Assembly: GCA_022538095.1 (NCBI GenBank)
Contig: JAKYXN010000042.1
Span: 1 to 46,051, forward strand
Reading direction: 5' to 3'
DNA length: 46,051 bases
DNA from: Puniceicoccaceae bacterium K14
GTDB taxonomy: Bacteria; Verrucomicrobiota; Verrucomicrobiia; Opitutales; Opitutaceae
Position numbers and translations under genes: made by a program. This document shows, piece after piece, positions 1 through 8,104 of the stretch. Under the pieces are notes generated by a model. The model saw nothing but the letters and a program-made list of their open reading frames with translations, was not told the origin of the DNA and did not search any database. Numbering within the stretch: the first letter of the stretch is position 1; each line of letters opens with the position of its first letter.

Positions 1-93
1 AGGTACGATAGAAAACCGGAAACTTATATGGGATTCGCAACGCTCTCAGCATTAACTGATTGGATCAAATTCGATATTGTCCACACGGCCTAA
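1..93 (+). mobile_element. C-terminal end of a DDE transposase (IS5-like), cut by the window edge
   Basis: Frame 1 is open from the first base to a TAA at 91-93 and encodes 30 residues beginning RYDRKPETYMGFATLSALTDW. The pattern of basic RYDR, a short aliphatic helix, then a tryptophan and the end of the protein is the usual C-terminus of IS5/IS4-type DDE transposases. The catalytic residues lie upstream, outside the window, so activity cannot be judged. The reading frame that follows immediately belongs to a different transposase family (RAYT). I therefore infer that the right end of this insertion sequence lies between about 94 and 106 and that the IS sits inside the older RAYT gene. I could not identify the terminal inverted repeat without the left end. 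Confidence 0.6.
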
Positions 94-94
94 G

Positions 95-369
95 TCCTCC
101 TTGGAAATGAAAAGTCTCAAATGGCAACCTAATTTTTACGATCATCGACTGAGGAAAGACAATGCATTAGAAGGTTTCGCTTTCTACATATTCATGAACC
201 CATACTGAAAAGAAATTATAGATACAGATAAAACTTGGCCATGGTGGGTGATAAATAGAAACTACAAACCTTTATTTACGGACCACTTGTCTAAAATGAA
301 AAGCCTCCTAAAGAATGGCTAAACCAGCCAGGCTCTGCCGAAGATTTAGTAAATTCAGACTTATCGTAG
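95..369 (+). pseudogene. Decayed C-terminal part of a REP-associated tyrosine transposase (RAYT, Y1_Tnp family)
   Basis: Reading from about 107 in frame 2 gives KSLKWQPNFYDHRLRK, then EGFAFYIFMNPY. This is the hallmark C-terminal region of IS200-like/RAYT proteins (WQ.nFyDH.LR followed by YI..NP[YV]R). A TGA at 206-208 stands where an Arg codon (NPYR) is expected, consistent with a CGA to TGA change. The frame then continues to about 295, where a -1 shift is needed to read on as NEKPPKEWLNQPGSAEDL until TAG at 367-369. That stop lies inside the left arm of the adjacent palindrome. The N-terminal HUH half is missing, probably displaced by the IS whose end lies at 1-93. RAYTs are domesticated relatives of IS200 transposases that act on REP palindromes, so the neighbouring hairpin supports the call. 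Two lesions make this a pseudogene. Confidence 0.7.
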
Positions 370-440
370 GGCCTCAGCTCGCTGAGTGCCGTTCACCGGA
401 ACCCTAACTAATTGCGGCTCTCAGCGAGCTGAGGCCCTAC
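366..440. repeat. REPIN-like element: perfect 21-bp inverted repeat with palindromic arms
   Basis: The arm at 366-386 (GTAGGGCCTCAGCTCGCTGAG) is the exact reverse complement of 420-440, separated by 33 nt. A further GCCG/CGGC pairing lies inside after one mismatch. Each arm also holds its own small hairpin: CTCAGC-TC-GCTGAG at 373-386 and CTCAGC-GA-GCTGAG at 420-433. Two inverted REP-type palindromes separated by a short spacer form the REPIN architecture mobilised by RAYTs, and a RAYT relic ends inside the left arm. It has no T-tract, so a terminator role is unlikely. No second copy was noticed in this window. Confidence 0.7.
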
Positions 441-833
441 AGAAACCAATTACTTTGGAGATCCTGGATTCTCATCGTCGTGGGCGGCTCTAATGACTGG
501 GACATCACCGATTTCATCGGGGTTGGACACAATCACGACCATCTCTAGATTGTCACTGTAAAATAATTACGATGCCTCAATTTTTTAGGAAAAATCGCCC
601 CAATGTAATTTAAATCGTATTTTTCCCACAAGGACAGAAATCACTTCTTTCGCCGAGTTCGTCAAACAAATGGGATGCCACCACGAGAGTTTAAGCTCCA
701 AAGGTTCTTTAAGGCCTGTCTTCTCAGCCCAAACGAAGTGCCCTATTAGGCATCGTTTTCGATGCCTTTAAGGAACCTAATTATTCAATCAAAAAAGATA
801 AGCCTATTGACTCTAATGAATTAATTACTCTTT
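441..833. other. Non-coding stretch between the REPIN-like element and ompW
   Basis: I see no convincing gene here. A short hairpin AGGCATCG-TTTT-CGATGCCT occupies 748-767 and could be a weak transcriptional stop or a folded leader. A 39-codon open stretch on the minus strand (450-566) reads protein-like but is unsupported. The segment looks like degraded sequence followed by the AT-rich ompW promoter region. Confidence 0.4.
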
Positions 834-839
834 TATAAT
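807..839 (+). promoter_or_regulatory. Putative sigma-70-type promoter of ompW
   Basis: A perfect -10 hexamer TATAAT lies at 834-839, which would place transcription start near 846 and give a leader of about 27 nt. The only -35-like hexamer, TTGACT at 807-812, is 21 bp upstream. That spacing is too wide for a standard promoter, so only the -10 is well supported. Confidence 0.35.
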
Positions 840-872
840 TTATTCTAATTAACCTCTCAAATTCTGACTAGA

Positions 873-1502
873 ATGAATATAAAACTCATACCACTCCTGA
901 TCCTAACCGTTGCTGCTTCAATTGCCAGTAAAGCAGCTGAACCAAAAACCTGGGAAGTAAAACTGCGGGCGGCCTATCTGCAAACGGTTGATCATTCGGA
1001 TGCATTCTCAGCTCTTGGAATCGACTTTGCTCGTGACTCTGTCGTCGTAGAAGATAAATTGATACCTGAAATCGATATCGCTTACGCATTCACAAAAAAT
1101 ATCGTCGCTGAGCTTGTTTTAACAATTCCGCAAACGCACGATGTATCGCTCAATGGTGTTGGTTCCCTCGGCACCTTGGAACACCTTCCTCCAACATTGA
1201 GCCTTGTTTACGAGTTCGACAAATTCGCTGGTTTGACTCCTTACATATCAGGTGGTCTCAATTTTACGTGGATTACTGACAAAGACTTGAGCGTCGCTGG
1301 TGTAGAGCTCGACCTCGAAGACTACAGCTTAGGAGCCGCAATCGGTACCGGAGTCACATACGACCTCAACGAAAAATGGAAACTCGATGCCAGCGTTAAG
1401 TGGATCGACCTTGAGTCAGATGTCACTGCGGGAGGAGTCGTTCTTACAAACGCGCAGCTTGACCCATTCTTATTTAGCTTCGGAGCAAACTTCAGTTTCT
1501 AG
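873..1502 (+). CDS. ompW: OmpW family outer membrane beta-barrel protein
   Basis: The 209-residue product has a signal peptide (MNIKLIPLLILTVAASIASKA, cleavage expected near SKA-A). It ends in a phenylalanine, as barrel proteins recognised by BamA do. The internal motif LGTLEHLPPTLSLVYEF followed by LTPYISGGLNFTWITD closely follows the OmpW signature, in which HLPPT precedes a beta strand and a PY.G.GLNYT strand. OmpW proteins are eight-stranded barrels thought to pass small hydrophobic molecules; the substrate here is unknown. The gene stands alone, faces the convergent xyl operon and is followed directly by a good intrinsic terminator. The leader is short, with a TATAAT box 33 bases ahead of the start codon. 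Length and fold match the family, so confidence is high for the family and low for the substrate. Confidence 0.88.
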   Translation: MNIKLIPLLILTVAASIASKAAEPKTWEVKLRAAYLQTVDHSDAFSALGIDFARDSVVVEDKLIPEIDIAYAFTKNIVAELVLTIPQTHDVSLNGVGSLGTLEHLPPTLSLVYEFDKFAGLTPYISGGLNFTWITDKDLSVAGVELDLEDYSLGAAIGTGVTYDLNEKWKLDASVKWIDLESDVTAGGVVLTNAQLDPFLFSFGANFSF

Positions 1503-1532
1503 CCACTTTTTTTTCCATTCTTACTCTTCCTC

Positions 1533-1558
1533 AAAGCTACCTTCGGGTAGCTTTTTTT
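1533..1558 (+). terminator. Rho-independent terminator of ompW
   Basis: AAAGCTACC-TTC-GGGTAGCTTT forms a tight stem followed by a run of T residues, 30 bases after the ompW stop codon. On the opposite strand, 22 bases past the xylH stop, the T-tract is poor, so it mainly serves ompW. Confidence 0.85.
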
Positions 1559-1579
1559 CGTGTTTCACCGGGTCTACTA

Positions 1580-2707
1580 TCAACTCTTATTCATTCGAAC
1601 GTCCATCCATACCGCAAGGGTCAACACAAGACCACGCGCTATAAACTTCGTCGCTGGATCGACAGACATGAGGGTCATACCATTGAGAAGAGAGGCCATT
1701 ATAAGAGAGCCAGCTAAAACGCCAATGACCGTCCCCTTGCCTCCTTTAAGACTGACCCCGCCAATCACACAGGCTGCAATGGCGTCGAGCTCCATCAGGT
1801 CGCCTACCGACGTCGTTGAAGAGCCGGCGTATGATGTTTGCAAGAAACCGGTAATCGCAACCAAAGCCCCAGCAATTGCAAAGGCCCCAATCGTTACCTT
1901 GCCTACAGGAACACCGGAGATATGAGCTGCCTCTTCGTTACCACCAATCGCATAGAGATGCCTTCCAAACTTCAAGTGTTGGGTCAGTACATAGATCCCG
2001 ACCGCTACTATGCCTAGAATCAAAGCCGACAGCGGAATACCTCGATATTCATTCAAAATCGTCGTGGCAATGAACATGCAAATTGAAACGATAAAAAATT
2101 TATAGAATGCGATCTCTCCATCATCTACTTCAAAATTGTGCTGTTTTCGGTTTGATCGCGCTCTCAAATTGGATACACCCATAGCTATTACGACAAATGC
2201 AGTAACCATGTAGCTGATCGAAGGACTCAAATACTGCGTCGTCAAAATTGAGTACAAATTCTCCTTCCCTCCCTCAACAATCGGGATCGTCGAAGTATTG
2301 ATCACATTCCAAAACACTCCCTTAAAAATCAATAGTCCGCCAAGTGTTACGATAAAAGCCGGTATACGTTGCTTCACAATCAACGCACCCATACCCGTCC
2401 AAATCAGGATCGCTGCGATCAATGCCAACGTCATCGAAATTGGTGCGGGGAGACCAAAGGCAGTCGTCAACACAGCCGCAATGCCTCCGAACAAGCCAAT
2501 ACCGCTCCCTACTGCTAAGTCAATGTGGCCACATACAATAATGAGAAGAACTCCCAGAGCAGCGACAGCCGTAGTTGAAATTTCGATAGTCAACATCGAC
2601 AAATTTCTAGCTCCTAAAAACGACGGATTCATAATGGCAAAAAATGCCCATATCCCAATAATTGCGAAAAAGAGCGTGTAATCCCGAATTGGTATCTTCT
2701 TTGTCAT
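1580..2707 (-). CDS. xylH: D-xylose-type sugar ABC transporter permease XylH
   Basis: This 375-residue inner-membrane protein is almost entirely hydrophobic helices and belongs to the BPD_transp_2 family of sugar permeases. The segment GHIDLAVGSGIGLFGGIAAV near residues 60-80 and the C-terminal ELDAIAACVIGGVSLKGGKGT are the conserved permease signatures. The very end (LAVWMDVRMNK) mirrors the LAVWMD ending of E. coli XylH. It pairs as a dimer with XylG to import a pentose, most likely xylose. The start codon overlaps the xylG stop by four bases, a classic translational coupling. It is the last gene of xylFGH. No xylA, xylB or xylose regulator is seen in the window, so the exact sugar is inferred from family resemblance. 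Confidence 0.88.
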   Translation of the reverse strand: MTKKIPIRDYTLFFAIIGIWAFFAIMNPSFLGARNLSMLTIEISTTAVAALGVLLIIVCGHIDLAVGSGIGLFGGIAAVLTTAFGLPAPISMTLALIAAILIWTGMGALIVKQRIPAFIVTLGGLLIFKGVFWNVINTSTIPIVEGGKENLYSILTTQYLSPSISYMVTAFVVIAMGVSNLRARSNRKQHNFEVDDGEIAFYKFFIVSICMFIATTILNEYRGIPLSALILGIVAVGIYVLTQHLKFGRHLYAIGGNEEAAHISGVPVGKVTIGAFAIAGALVAITGFLQTSYAGSSTTSVGDLMELDAIAACVIGGVSLKGGKGTVIGVLAGSLIMASLLNGMTLMSVDPATKFIARGLVLTLAVWMDVRMNKS

Positions 2708-4224
2708 AGCGATTGTCCGATTGCTGCGCCAATAAGCGCCTCTTGATTAAATTCTTCTTTTGCAAATTCCCCGCCAATGCGTCCCTCAAATAGCATCATA
2801 ATTCGATCGCTCATTCCCATAAGCTCAGGCAACTCGCTCGATACGAGAACAACCGCTTTCCCTTCATCCGTTAATCGATTTATCAACTCATAGACCTCTA
2901 ACTTGGCGCCCACATCTATTCCTCGCGTCGGCTCATCCAGAAATATCACTTCAGGCTCGGATAGCAAAGCCTTACCCAAAACTACTTTTTGCTGATTACC
3001 TCCTGATAATGTTCCGGTAACCGTCTCTAAACTTGGCGCTTTTACGCGAAGCTGCCTGGAGGTTTTTTCGTTTTTTTGAAATTCTTTATTCGTATCCATT
3101 TTTCCAACTTTATTGGAAATAGAATCAAGAGACGAAAGTGAAAAATTGAAATTATTGGACTGCTCAATCACAAGTCCGAAGCGTTTTCGATCTTCAGACA
3201 CGAGAACCATTCCCGCTTCGATAGCTGCCTGTGGACTTTGCCCCTCATAACTTTTTCCGTGTAACGCGACACTCCCTTCCTCGCGTTCTCCATAAGCTCC
3301 CATGATATGCATCAACGTTTCTGTACGCCCCGCGCCCATCAAACCGCCCAAGCCTAACACTTCTCCCTTTCTAACCGAAAAAGATATACCCTGTAAGTCG
3401 ATAGCATCCTCTGGTCCCTTAACCGAAAGCCCTCTAACTTCCAATAGGTTCTCTCCACAAGCGCTCTTGCGTCGAGGAAACAAATCATCGATTTCACGGC
3501 CCACCATTAACTGAATAACCTCGGCTGCGGTAGTCTCCGAAGTTTCAAGCGTTTTGATAGTGTGCCCATCCCGCAATACCGTAATGCGATCTGAAATGCT
3601 AAAGACTTCGTCGAGTTTATGGGAAATATAAATACACGCGATTCCTCGCTTTTTTAAATCGCGAAGCATCTCAATCAAGATATCGACTTCATGCTCCGTT
3701 AAAGCAGCCGTCGGCTCATCTAAGATCAAAATATGCGATTCCTTGCGGAGCGCTTTGACGATCTCGACAAGTTGCTGTTTTCCCACCCCGAGATCTCCCA
3801 CACGGGCAGTCGGGTCAATATCGATTTTGAAATGTCGCAACAACTCTGAAGTATCCGTGTACATTTTATTCCAATCGATGAGAACACCCATCATCGGCTC
3901 ATGTCCTAGATAAATATTCTCGGCGACTGTCATGTCATTGACTAACGCTAGCTCTTGATAAATCACCGCGATTCCAGCCAATTCAGCATCTTTGATACCT
4001 TGAAAGTTAGCTTCGGTTCCATCGACGAAAAATGCTCCGTCGTAAGTGCCCTGTGCCCAAATTCCGGATAAAATTTTGATCAAGGTCGATTTACCCGCTC
4101 CATTTTCTCCGCACAGCGCATGTACTTCGCCTTTCGCCAGATCAAACCCCACCTCACTCAGCGCTTTCACACCAGGAAAGGTTTTGCTCACTTTTTTCGC
4201 GTGGAGTACGACGTTTTCTTTCAT
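2704..4224 (-). CDS. xylG: D-xylose ABC transporter ATP-binding protein XylG
   Basis: The 506-residue protein has two fused ABC ATPase domains, as in the RbsA/XylG/MglA class. The first domain has a good Walker A (GENGAGKST, about 39-47), a signature region and Walker B (ILILDEPTAALT). The second keeps LSGGNQQKVVLGKAL and VIFLDEPTRGID. Its P-loop is the altered GLMGAGRTE, which is normal for this family. The stretch LCGENGAGKSTLIKILSGIW followed by GIAVIYQELALVNDMTVAENI is closest to E. coli XylG (GIAIIHQELALVKELTVLENI). It powers sugar uptake through XylH using sugar delivered by XylF. It lies 26 bases downstream of xylF and overlaps xylH. Confidence 0.9.
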   Translation of the reverse strand: MKENVVLHAKKVSKTFPGVKALSEVGFDLAKGEVHALCGENGAGKSTLIKILSGIWAQGTYDGAFFVDGTEANFQGIKDAELAGIAVIYQELALVNDMTVAENIYLGHEPMMGVLIDWNKMYTDTSELLRHFKIDIDPTARVGDLGVGKQQLVEIVKALRKESHILILDEPTAALTEHEVDILIEMLRDLKKRGIACIYISHKLDEVFSISDRITVLRDGHTIKTLETSETTAAEVIQLMVGREIDDLFPRRKSACGENLLEVRGLSVKGPEDAIDLQGISFSVRKGEVLGLGGLMGAGRTETLMHIMGAYGEREEGSVALHGKSYEGQSPQAAIEAGMVLVSEDRKRFGLVIEQSNNFNFSLSSLDSISNKVGKMDTNKEFQKNEKTSRQLRVKAPSLETVTGTLSGGNQQKVVLGKALLSEPEVIFLDEPTRGIDVGAKLEVYELINRLTDEGKAVVLVSSELPELMGMSDRIMMLFEGRIGGEFAKEEFNQEALIGAAIGQSL

Positions 4225-4250
4225 CGGAATAACAAAGGAAAGAAAACTTT

Positions 4251-5318
4251 TTAATTCGCTGTTACCTTATAAATTTCTTCCTGCGAATGAAAGCCATCCG
4301 CAACCACCGTCTCCATCATATTCTCTGCAGTCACAGAAACGATATCCGCCATCCCCATTGGAATTTCGGCCATATTGTTATCGATTGATTCGGGAACAAC
4401 AATCGGCTTTGCAGTCGCTAAGTTATACGCCATCTCTGCTGCCATTTTAGCAAGTTCTGGTATAGGCTTATAAACCGTTTGGTTTTGAGTCCCCTGAACA
4501 ATCCGTTGGCAAGCCACCAAGTCAGCATCTTGGCCCGTTAAAAGGATGCGTCCTGACAATCCTTCTTCTTCCAAAGCTTTGGATGCGCCATTGGCCAAAA
4601 CATCCGCCGAGGCGAGAATGCCATGAAATTCCTTACCGTGTTTAGTAATTGCTGCGTTCACGATCATTTTGGCGTTTCGTCCTTCCCAATTTTCACACCA
4701 GTCCTCATGGATAATCTCAAGTTTGCCAGCTTCAACCAAAGGCATCAAAATCTCGTCCTGCCCCTTCTTGAATAAGAAGGCATTGTTGTCCGATTTCGAA
4801 CCAAGCAAACGAACGATTTTCGGATTAGGCACATTTTTCAAGGCCTCAACCAAATAAGCAGCCTGTAACCTCCCCACCTTTACATTGTCGAATGTCACAT
4901 AGAGGTCCAATTTGTCAGTACCGGTTATTAGGCGATCGTAGCTAATTGTCGGAATACCTGCTTCCGCCGCCAGCTCAACACCTTTAGCCATGGCTGCTCC
5001 ATCATGAGGGATGATTACCAAAACATCCACTCCCTGCGTAATGAGACTTTGAATATCCTGTATCTGCTTCGCATCATTCGAATTCGCGACTTGGATGGAT
5101 ACCTCTGCTCCAAGTTCTTCAGCTCTCGCAATCAAAGCGCTTTGGTCTTTATGCCAACGGGGTCCCCGAATCTCATCCATCGAAAAACCAATCAACACTT
5201 TCCCCTCTTCCGACGCTCCAGTAGTTCTTTCGCCACTCTTGCCAGGTTTTGATAGGCTCAAGCCGAGACCAACACATAACAACAAACAGGTGATCAACAG
5301 ACCAATGCGATACTTCAT
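4251..5318 (-). CDS. xylF: D-xylose-binding periplasmic protein XylF
   Basis: The 355-residue product starts with an export signal (KYRIGLLITCLLLCVGLGLS), followed by a Peripla_BP_4 type I solute-binding fold. VLIGFSMDEIRGPRWHKDQ, GVDVLVIIPHDGAAMAKG and ILLTGQDADLVACQRIVQGTQNQTVYKPI align with XylF (IGMAIDDLRLERWQKDR, GVDVLVIIPYNG, AISGQDADLAGIKRIAAGTQTMTVYKPI). The cysteine in the signal region is not in a clear lipobox, so I call it a periplasmic protein, with a lipoprotein as the alternative. It is the first gene of the xylFGH operon. The 208-base gap to the divergent uvrD-like gene must hold its promoter, but I could not pick out an operator. Confidence 0.9.
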   Translation of the reverse strand: MKYRIGLLITCLLLCVGLGLSLSKPGKSGERTTGASEEGKVLIGFSMDEIRGPRWHKDQSALIARAEELGAEVSIQVANSNDAKQIQDIQSLITQGVDVLVIIPHDGAAMAKGVELAAEAGIPTISYDRLITGTDKLDLYVTFDNVKVGRLQAAYLVEALKNVPNPKIVRLLGSKSDNNAFLFKKGQDEILMPLVEAGKLEIIHEDWCENWEGRNAKMIVNAAITKHGKEFHGILASADVLANGASKALEEEGLSGRILLTGQDADLVACQRIVQGTQNQTVYKPIPELAKMAAEMAYNLATAKPIVVPESIDNNMAEIPMGMADIVSVTAENMMETVVADGFHSQEEIYKVTAN

Positions 5319-5526
5319 AATAGGGTAGAGTAATTATTTTGCTAGATCCAACCATTGAAGATATTCTCTAGAGCTGGTAAATGAAAAACGACCCTTAGCA
5401 AAGTACTCAAGCAAACTAAAGCAAAATACATAGCTACTTGCTTAAGTTGCCGTAAACCAGAGGACCACAAGTAAAACGAGCAACCAACGAAGTCCCTTCT
5501 TGCCAGACAGCATCATATCCTCTGCT

Positions 5527-7539
5527 ATGAATCGAATGGATTTCGATCTTAGCTCTCCCAGTCGCTTTTCTTTAGATGTTCCGGCCATCGATTTCCGGGC
5601 CGAACTCAACGACGAGCAATACGCCGCCGTCACCGCGAAACCCGGTCCCCTCCTGATACTCGCCGGAGCTGGCAGCGGCAAGACTCGCACACTCACTTAC
5701 CGTGTCGCCTACTTACTTAGCCAAGGCGTTCCGCCAAACGAAATCCTTCTTCTGACCTTTACCAATAAGGCTGCCAAAGAAATGCTCGAACGGGTCGAAG
5801 ATCTCACTGCCGTCGAAGGCAGGCGTTTTTGGGGTGGCACCTTCCATAGTATTGGTCATCGCCTTCTTCGACTTCACGGAGAAGCCGCTGGCCTGGCAAA
5901 GAATTTTACCATTCTAGATGCCGGCGAAGCAGAAACCGTCATGAAGCAGTCCGTAGAGACAGTAGACAAGGCCTTCTTCAAAGTTAAGACTCACCCCAAG
6001 GCAGGTCCCCTCTCCTCGATCATCAGCATGTCCCGCAATACCATGCTAAGCATCGAAGAAACAGTGCTGACCCATTTTCCACAGCACTCTGATTTCATCG
6101 ATCCTATCATTCGCTTTGCCGACATGTACGCTCAGAAGAAAAAGGAACAACAAGTCGTCGATTATGATGACTTACTCGTGTATTGGCTAAAACTTCTTCA
6201 AGACACTCCCGAAATTGCTGAATATTACGGTAATCGTTTTCAACATACACTCGTCGACGAATACCAAGACACCAATATTCTACAGGCAAAGATCGTCGAC
6301 GCCATGTGTGCCAACCATCAGATTATGGCCGTGGGTGACGATGCTCAATGCATATACTCCTGGCGAGGGGCAAACTTCGATAACATTCTCAATTTCCCGG
6401 ATCGACACCCCGGCACGCAAATCCTGCGAATCGAAACGAACTACCGCAGTACACCGGAGATTTTGACCCTGGCAAACTCAGTAATCGAAAATCGCACTAG
6501 CCAAGGATTTGACAAGGAACTTAGAGCCCATAAGCCATCGAGCCAAAAACCATATGTCGTCCAAACAATGGATACGCGTGAGCAAGCTCACTTCGTCATC
6601 AAACGCATTCATGGCTTGTTAGACGAAGGAAGAGAACCTGCGCAAATCGCGATATTGTACCGTTCCCATTTCCAAGCCCTCGATATGCAAATGGAGCTTT
6701 CGCGATCCGGAATTTCCTACCAAATAACGAGTGGCGTCCGGTTTTTTGAACAAGCGCATATCAAAGATTTAGTCGCTCACCTACGTATCATATACAACCC
6801 AAGTGACGCGGTCTCATTCTATCGCCTTTTTACCTTGTTGCCCAAAGTTGGCCCGAAATCCGCCGAAAAGCTCTACGCTCTTACCGCTGCAACAGCGAAA
6901 AAGAAGGAAGTCGATTTCATTGATGCCCTAGCCCTTGAAGAGGTTATGAAGAAGGTGCCCGCAGCTGCCAAAAAAGATTGGGAAAGCTTAGCCATAAGCT
7001 TGCGTGACATGAAAGAAACCAACCAAGAAGGATCGCCGGACGATGTCGTTAAAATGGGGATCGATGGCTGGTACAGTATGTACCTCCAAGGCGAATACGC
7101 AAACTACACTAATCGTATGGAAGACCTGCAATCTCTCGTGGGTTTCGCGGAGCGCTATGAAAGCATGCAAGAACTCATCGCTCAAATCACACTGCTGAGC
7201 TCCGAGACGGCTGACCGCTCCGAAGAGAATGCTCGTGAGAGCATACGCTTGACCACTATTCACCAGGCTAAGGGCCTAGAGTTCGATATCGTTTTCTTGA
7301 TCGGTGCAGCTGACACTCTCTTTCCAACTCGACGCTCGATCGAAGACGGCGATACGGAAGAAGAACGGCGTCTTTTCTATGTTTCCGTAACACGAGCCCG
7401 CGATGAACTTTATTTGGTCTATCCCAAAATGAGCATCGGCAAAGGCGAAACTAAGATTCTAAACCCGAGTCGCTTCCTCCAGGAAATACCAACCGACCAA
7501 TACGAGCCAATTCGCATTCGACGCAGCTACGGGTGGTAA
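5527..7539 (+). CDS. UvrD/Rep/PcrA-type superfamily 1 DNA helicase
   Basis: The protein has 670 residues from the ATG at 5527. An ATG at 5500 in frame would add nine unconserved residues. Superfamily 1A helicase motifs are present in order. They are the Q-motif/motif I (LNDEQYAAVT, then AGAGSGKTRT near residues 46-55), motif Ia (LLTFTNKAAKEM) and motif II (VDEYQDTN). Motif III (VGDDAQCIYSWRGA), motif IV (ETNYRST), motif V (LTTIHQAKGLEFDIVFLIG) and motif VI (EERRLFYVSVTRA) follow. These are ATP-driven 3'-5' translocases that unwind DNA in mismatch or excision repair and clear stalled forks. I cannot decide between UvrD, Rep and PcrA by motif alone, and the RNA-polymerase-binding C-terminal Tudor tail is not obvious. 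It heads a plus-strand run that also includes an 8-oxoguanine glycosylase, a plausible DNA-repair association. Confidence 0.92.
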   Translation: MNRMDFDLSSPSRFSLDVPAIDFRAELNDEQYAAVTAKPGPLLILAGAGSGKTRTLTYRVAYLLSQGVPPNEILLLTFTNKAAKEMLERVEDLTAVEGRRFWGGTFHSIGHRLLRLHGEAAGLAKNFTILDAGEAETVMKQSVETVDKAFFKVKTHPKAGPLSSIISMSRNTMLSIEETVLTHFPQHSDFIDPIIRFADMYAQKKKEQQVVDYDDLLVYWLKLLQDTPEIAEYYGNRFQHTLVDEYQDTNILQAKIVDAMCANHQIMAVGDDAQCIYSWRGANFDNILNFPDRHPGTQILRIETNYRSTPEILTLANSVIENRTSQGFDKELRAHKPSSQKPYVVQTMDTREQAHFVIKRIHGLLDEGREPAQIAILYRSHFQALDMQMELSRSGISYQITSGVRFFEQAHIKDLVAHLRIIYNPSDAVSFYRLFTLLPKVGPKSAEKLYALTAATAKKKEVDFIDALALEEVMKKVPAAAKKDWESLAISLRDMKETNQEGSPDDVVKMGIDGWYSMYLQGEYANYTNRMEDLQSLVGFAERYESMQELIAQITLLSSETADRSEENARESIRLTTIHQAKGLEFDIVFLIGAADTLFPTRRSIEDGDTEEERRLFYVSVTRARDELYLVYPKMSIGKGETKILNPSRFLQEIPTDQYEPIRIRRSYGW

Positions 7540-7640
7540 AACCCGTTGGGCTTTCCCCACACTGGAATGCAGACAATAAATCTCCACGCTTGATTCCTCG
7601 GCAACTGCCTGTAATCGTACCGGCAACTACTTTTAGCTAC

Positions 7641-8093
7641 ATGCGTTCACTACTAAGCCTCATTCTCAGCCTCGCCCTTGTTGGCCCTGCCATTGCTCTA
7701 GAAGTCATTTCCTCCGAGCACCGTAACGACGATTCATTCAAGCGAATTTCGGAGCACATCACGGGTAAAGAAAACGAAGGCCGCTACACAATTGTGCGAA
7801 CAGACGCCAACCGACGCGACGGCTTCTATATCGCTCTCAAAGTCCAAAATAAGAAGACACACTTAACTTACGACGCCGTACGCATTTCCCATGTCAAACC
7901 AGGCAGTATGGAAACACACACTCAAACCGTACGAATCATGAGCAAACTCAAAAAACGCATGCTCATTGGTTTTACCAACGAAGAATGGGAAACGTCCGAC
8001 CGGATCCCATTAGCCTGGAAAGTCGAGCTCATTAACCCAGCAGGCGAAGCAGTAGAAATAGCTGAGAGCTTTCTTTGGTCACACGAGAGCTAA
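7641..8093 (+). CDS. Small secreted protein of unknown function
   Basis: I start this gene at the ATG at 7641, which gives a 150-residue protein. Its first 18 residues (MRSLLSLILSLALVGPAI) form a clear signal peptide ending ALA-like before LEVISSEH. An upstream in-frame start would bury this signal and overlap the helicase gene. The mature part is rich in alternating polar and hydrophobic residues with few helices predicted by eye (YIALKVQNKKTHLTYDAVRI, then RIPLAWKVELINPAGEAVEI). This suggests an all-beta, Ig-like periplasmic or surface domain. It has no cysteines and no motif I recognise. It sits 101 bases after the helicase and 11 bases before the glycosylase gene, so it is probably co-transcribed. 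No function is proposed. Confidence 0.65.
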   Translation: MRSLLSLILSLALVGPAIALEVISSEHRNDDSFKRISEHITGKENEGRYTIVRTDANRRDGFYIALKVQNKKTHLTYDAVRISHVKPGSMETHTQTVRIMSKLKKRMLIGFTNEEWETSDRIPLAWKVELINPAGEAVEIAESFLWSHES

Positions 8094-8104
8094 TTCGAGC
8101 CACA

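Noticed and set aside
450-566. A 39-codon minus-strand open stretch reading ...MVVIVSNPDEIGDVPV...
   Set aside because: It reads protein-like and could be a relic of a lost gene, but it is short, has stops at both ends and matches no family I recognise.
758-771. The 14-mer TTCGATGCCTTTAA occurs here and again at 43500-43513, each upstream of a plus-strand gene
   Set aside because: A few repeated 14-mers are expected by chance in 46 kb, the distances to the genes differ, and only one copy forms a hairpin.
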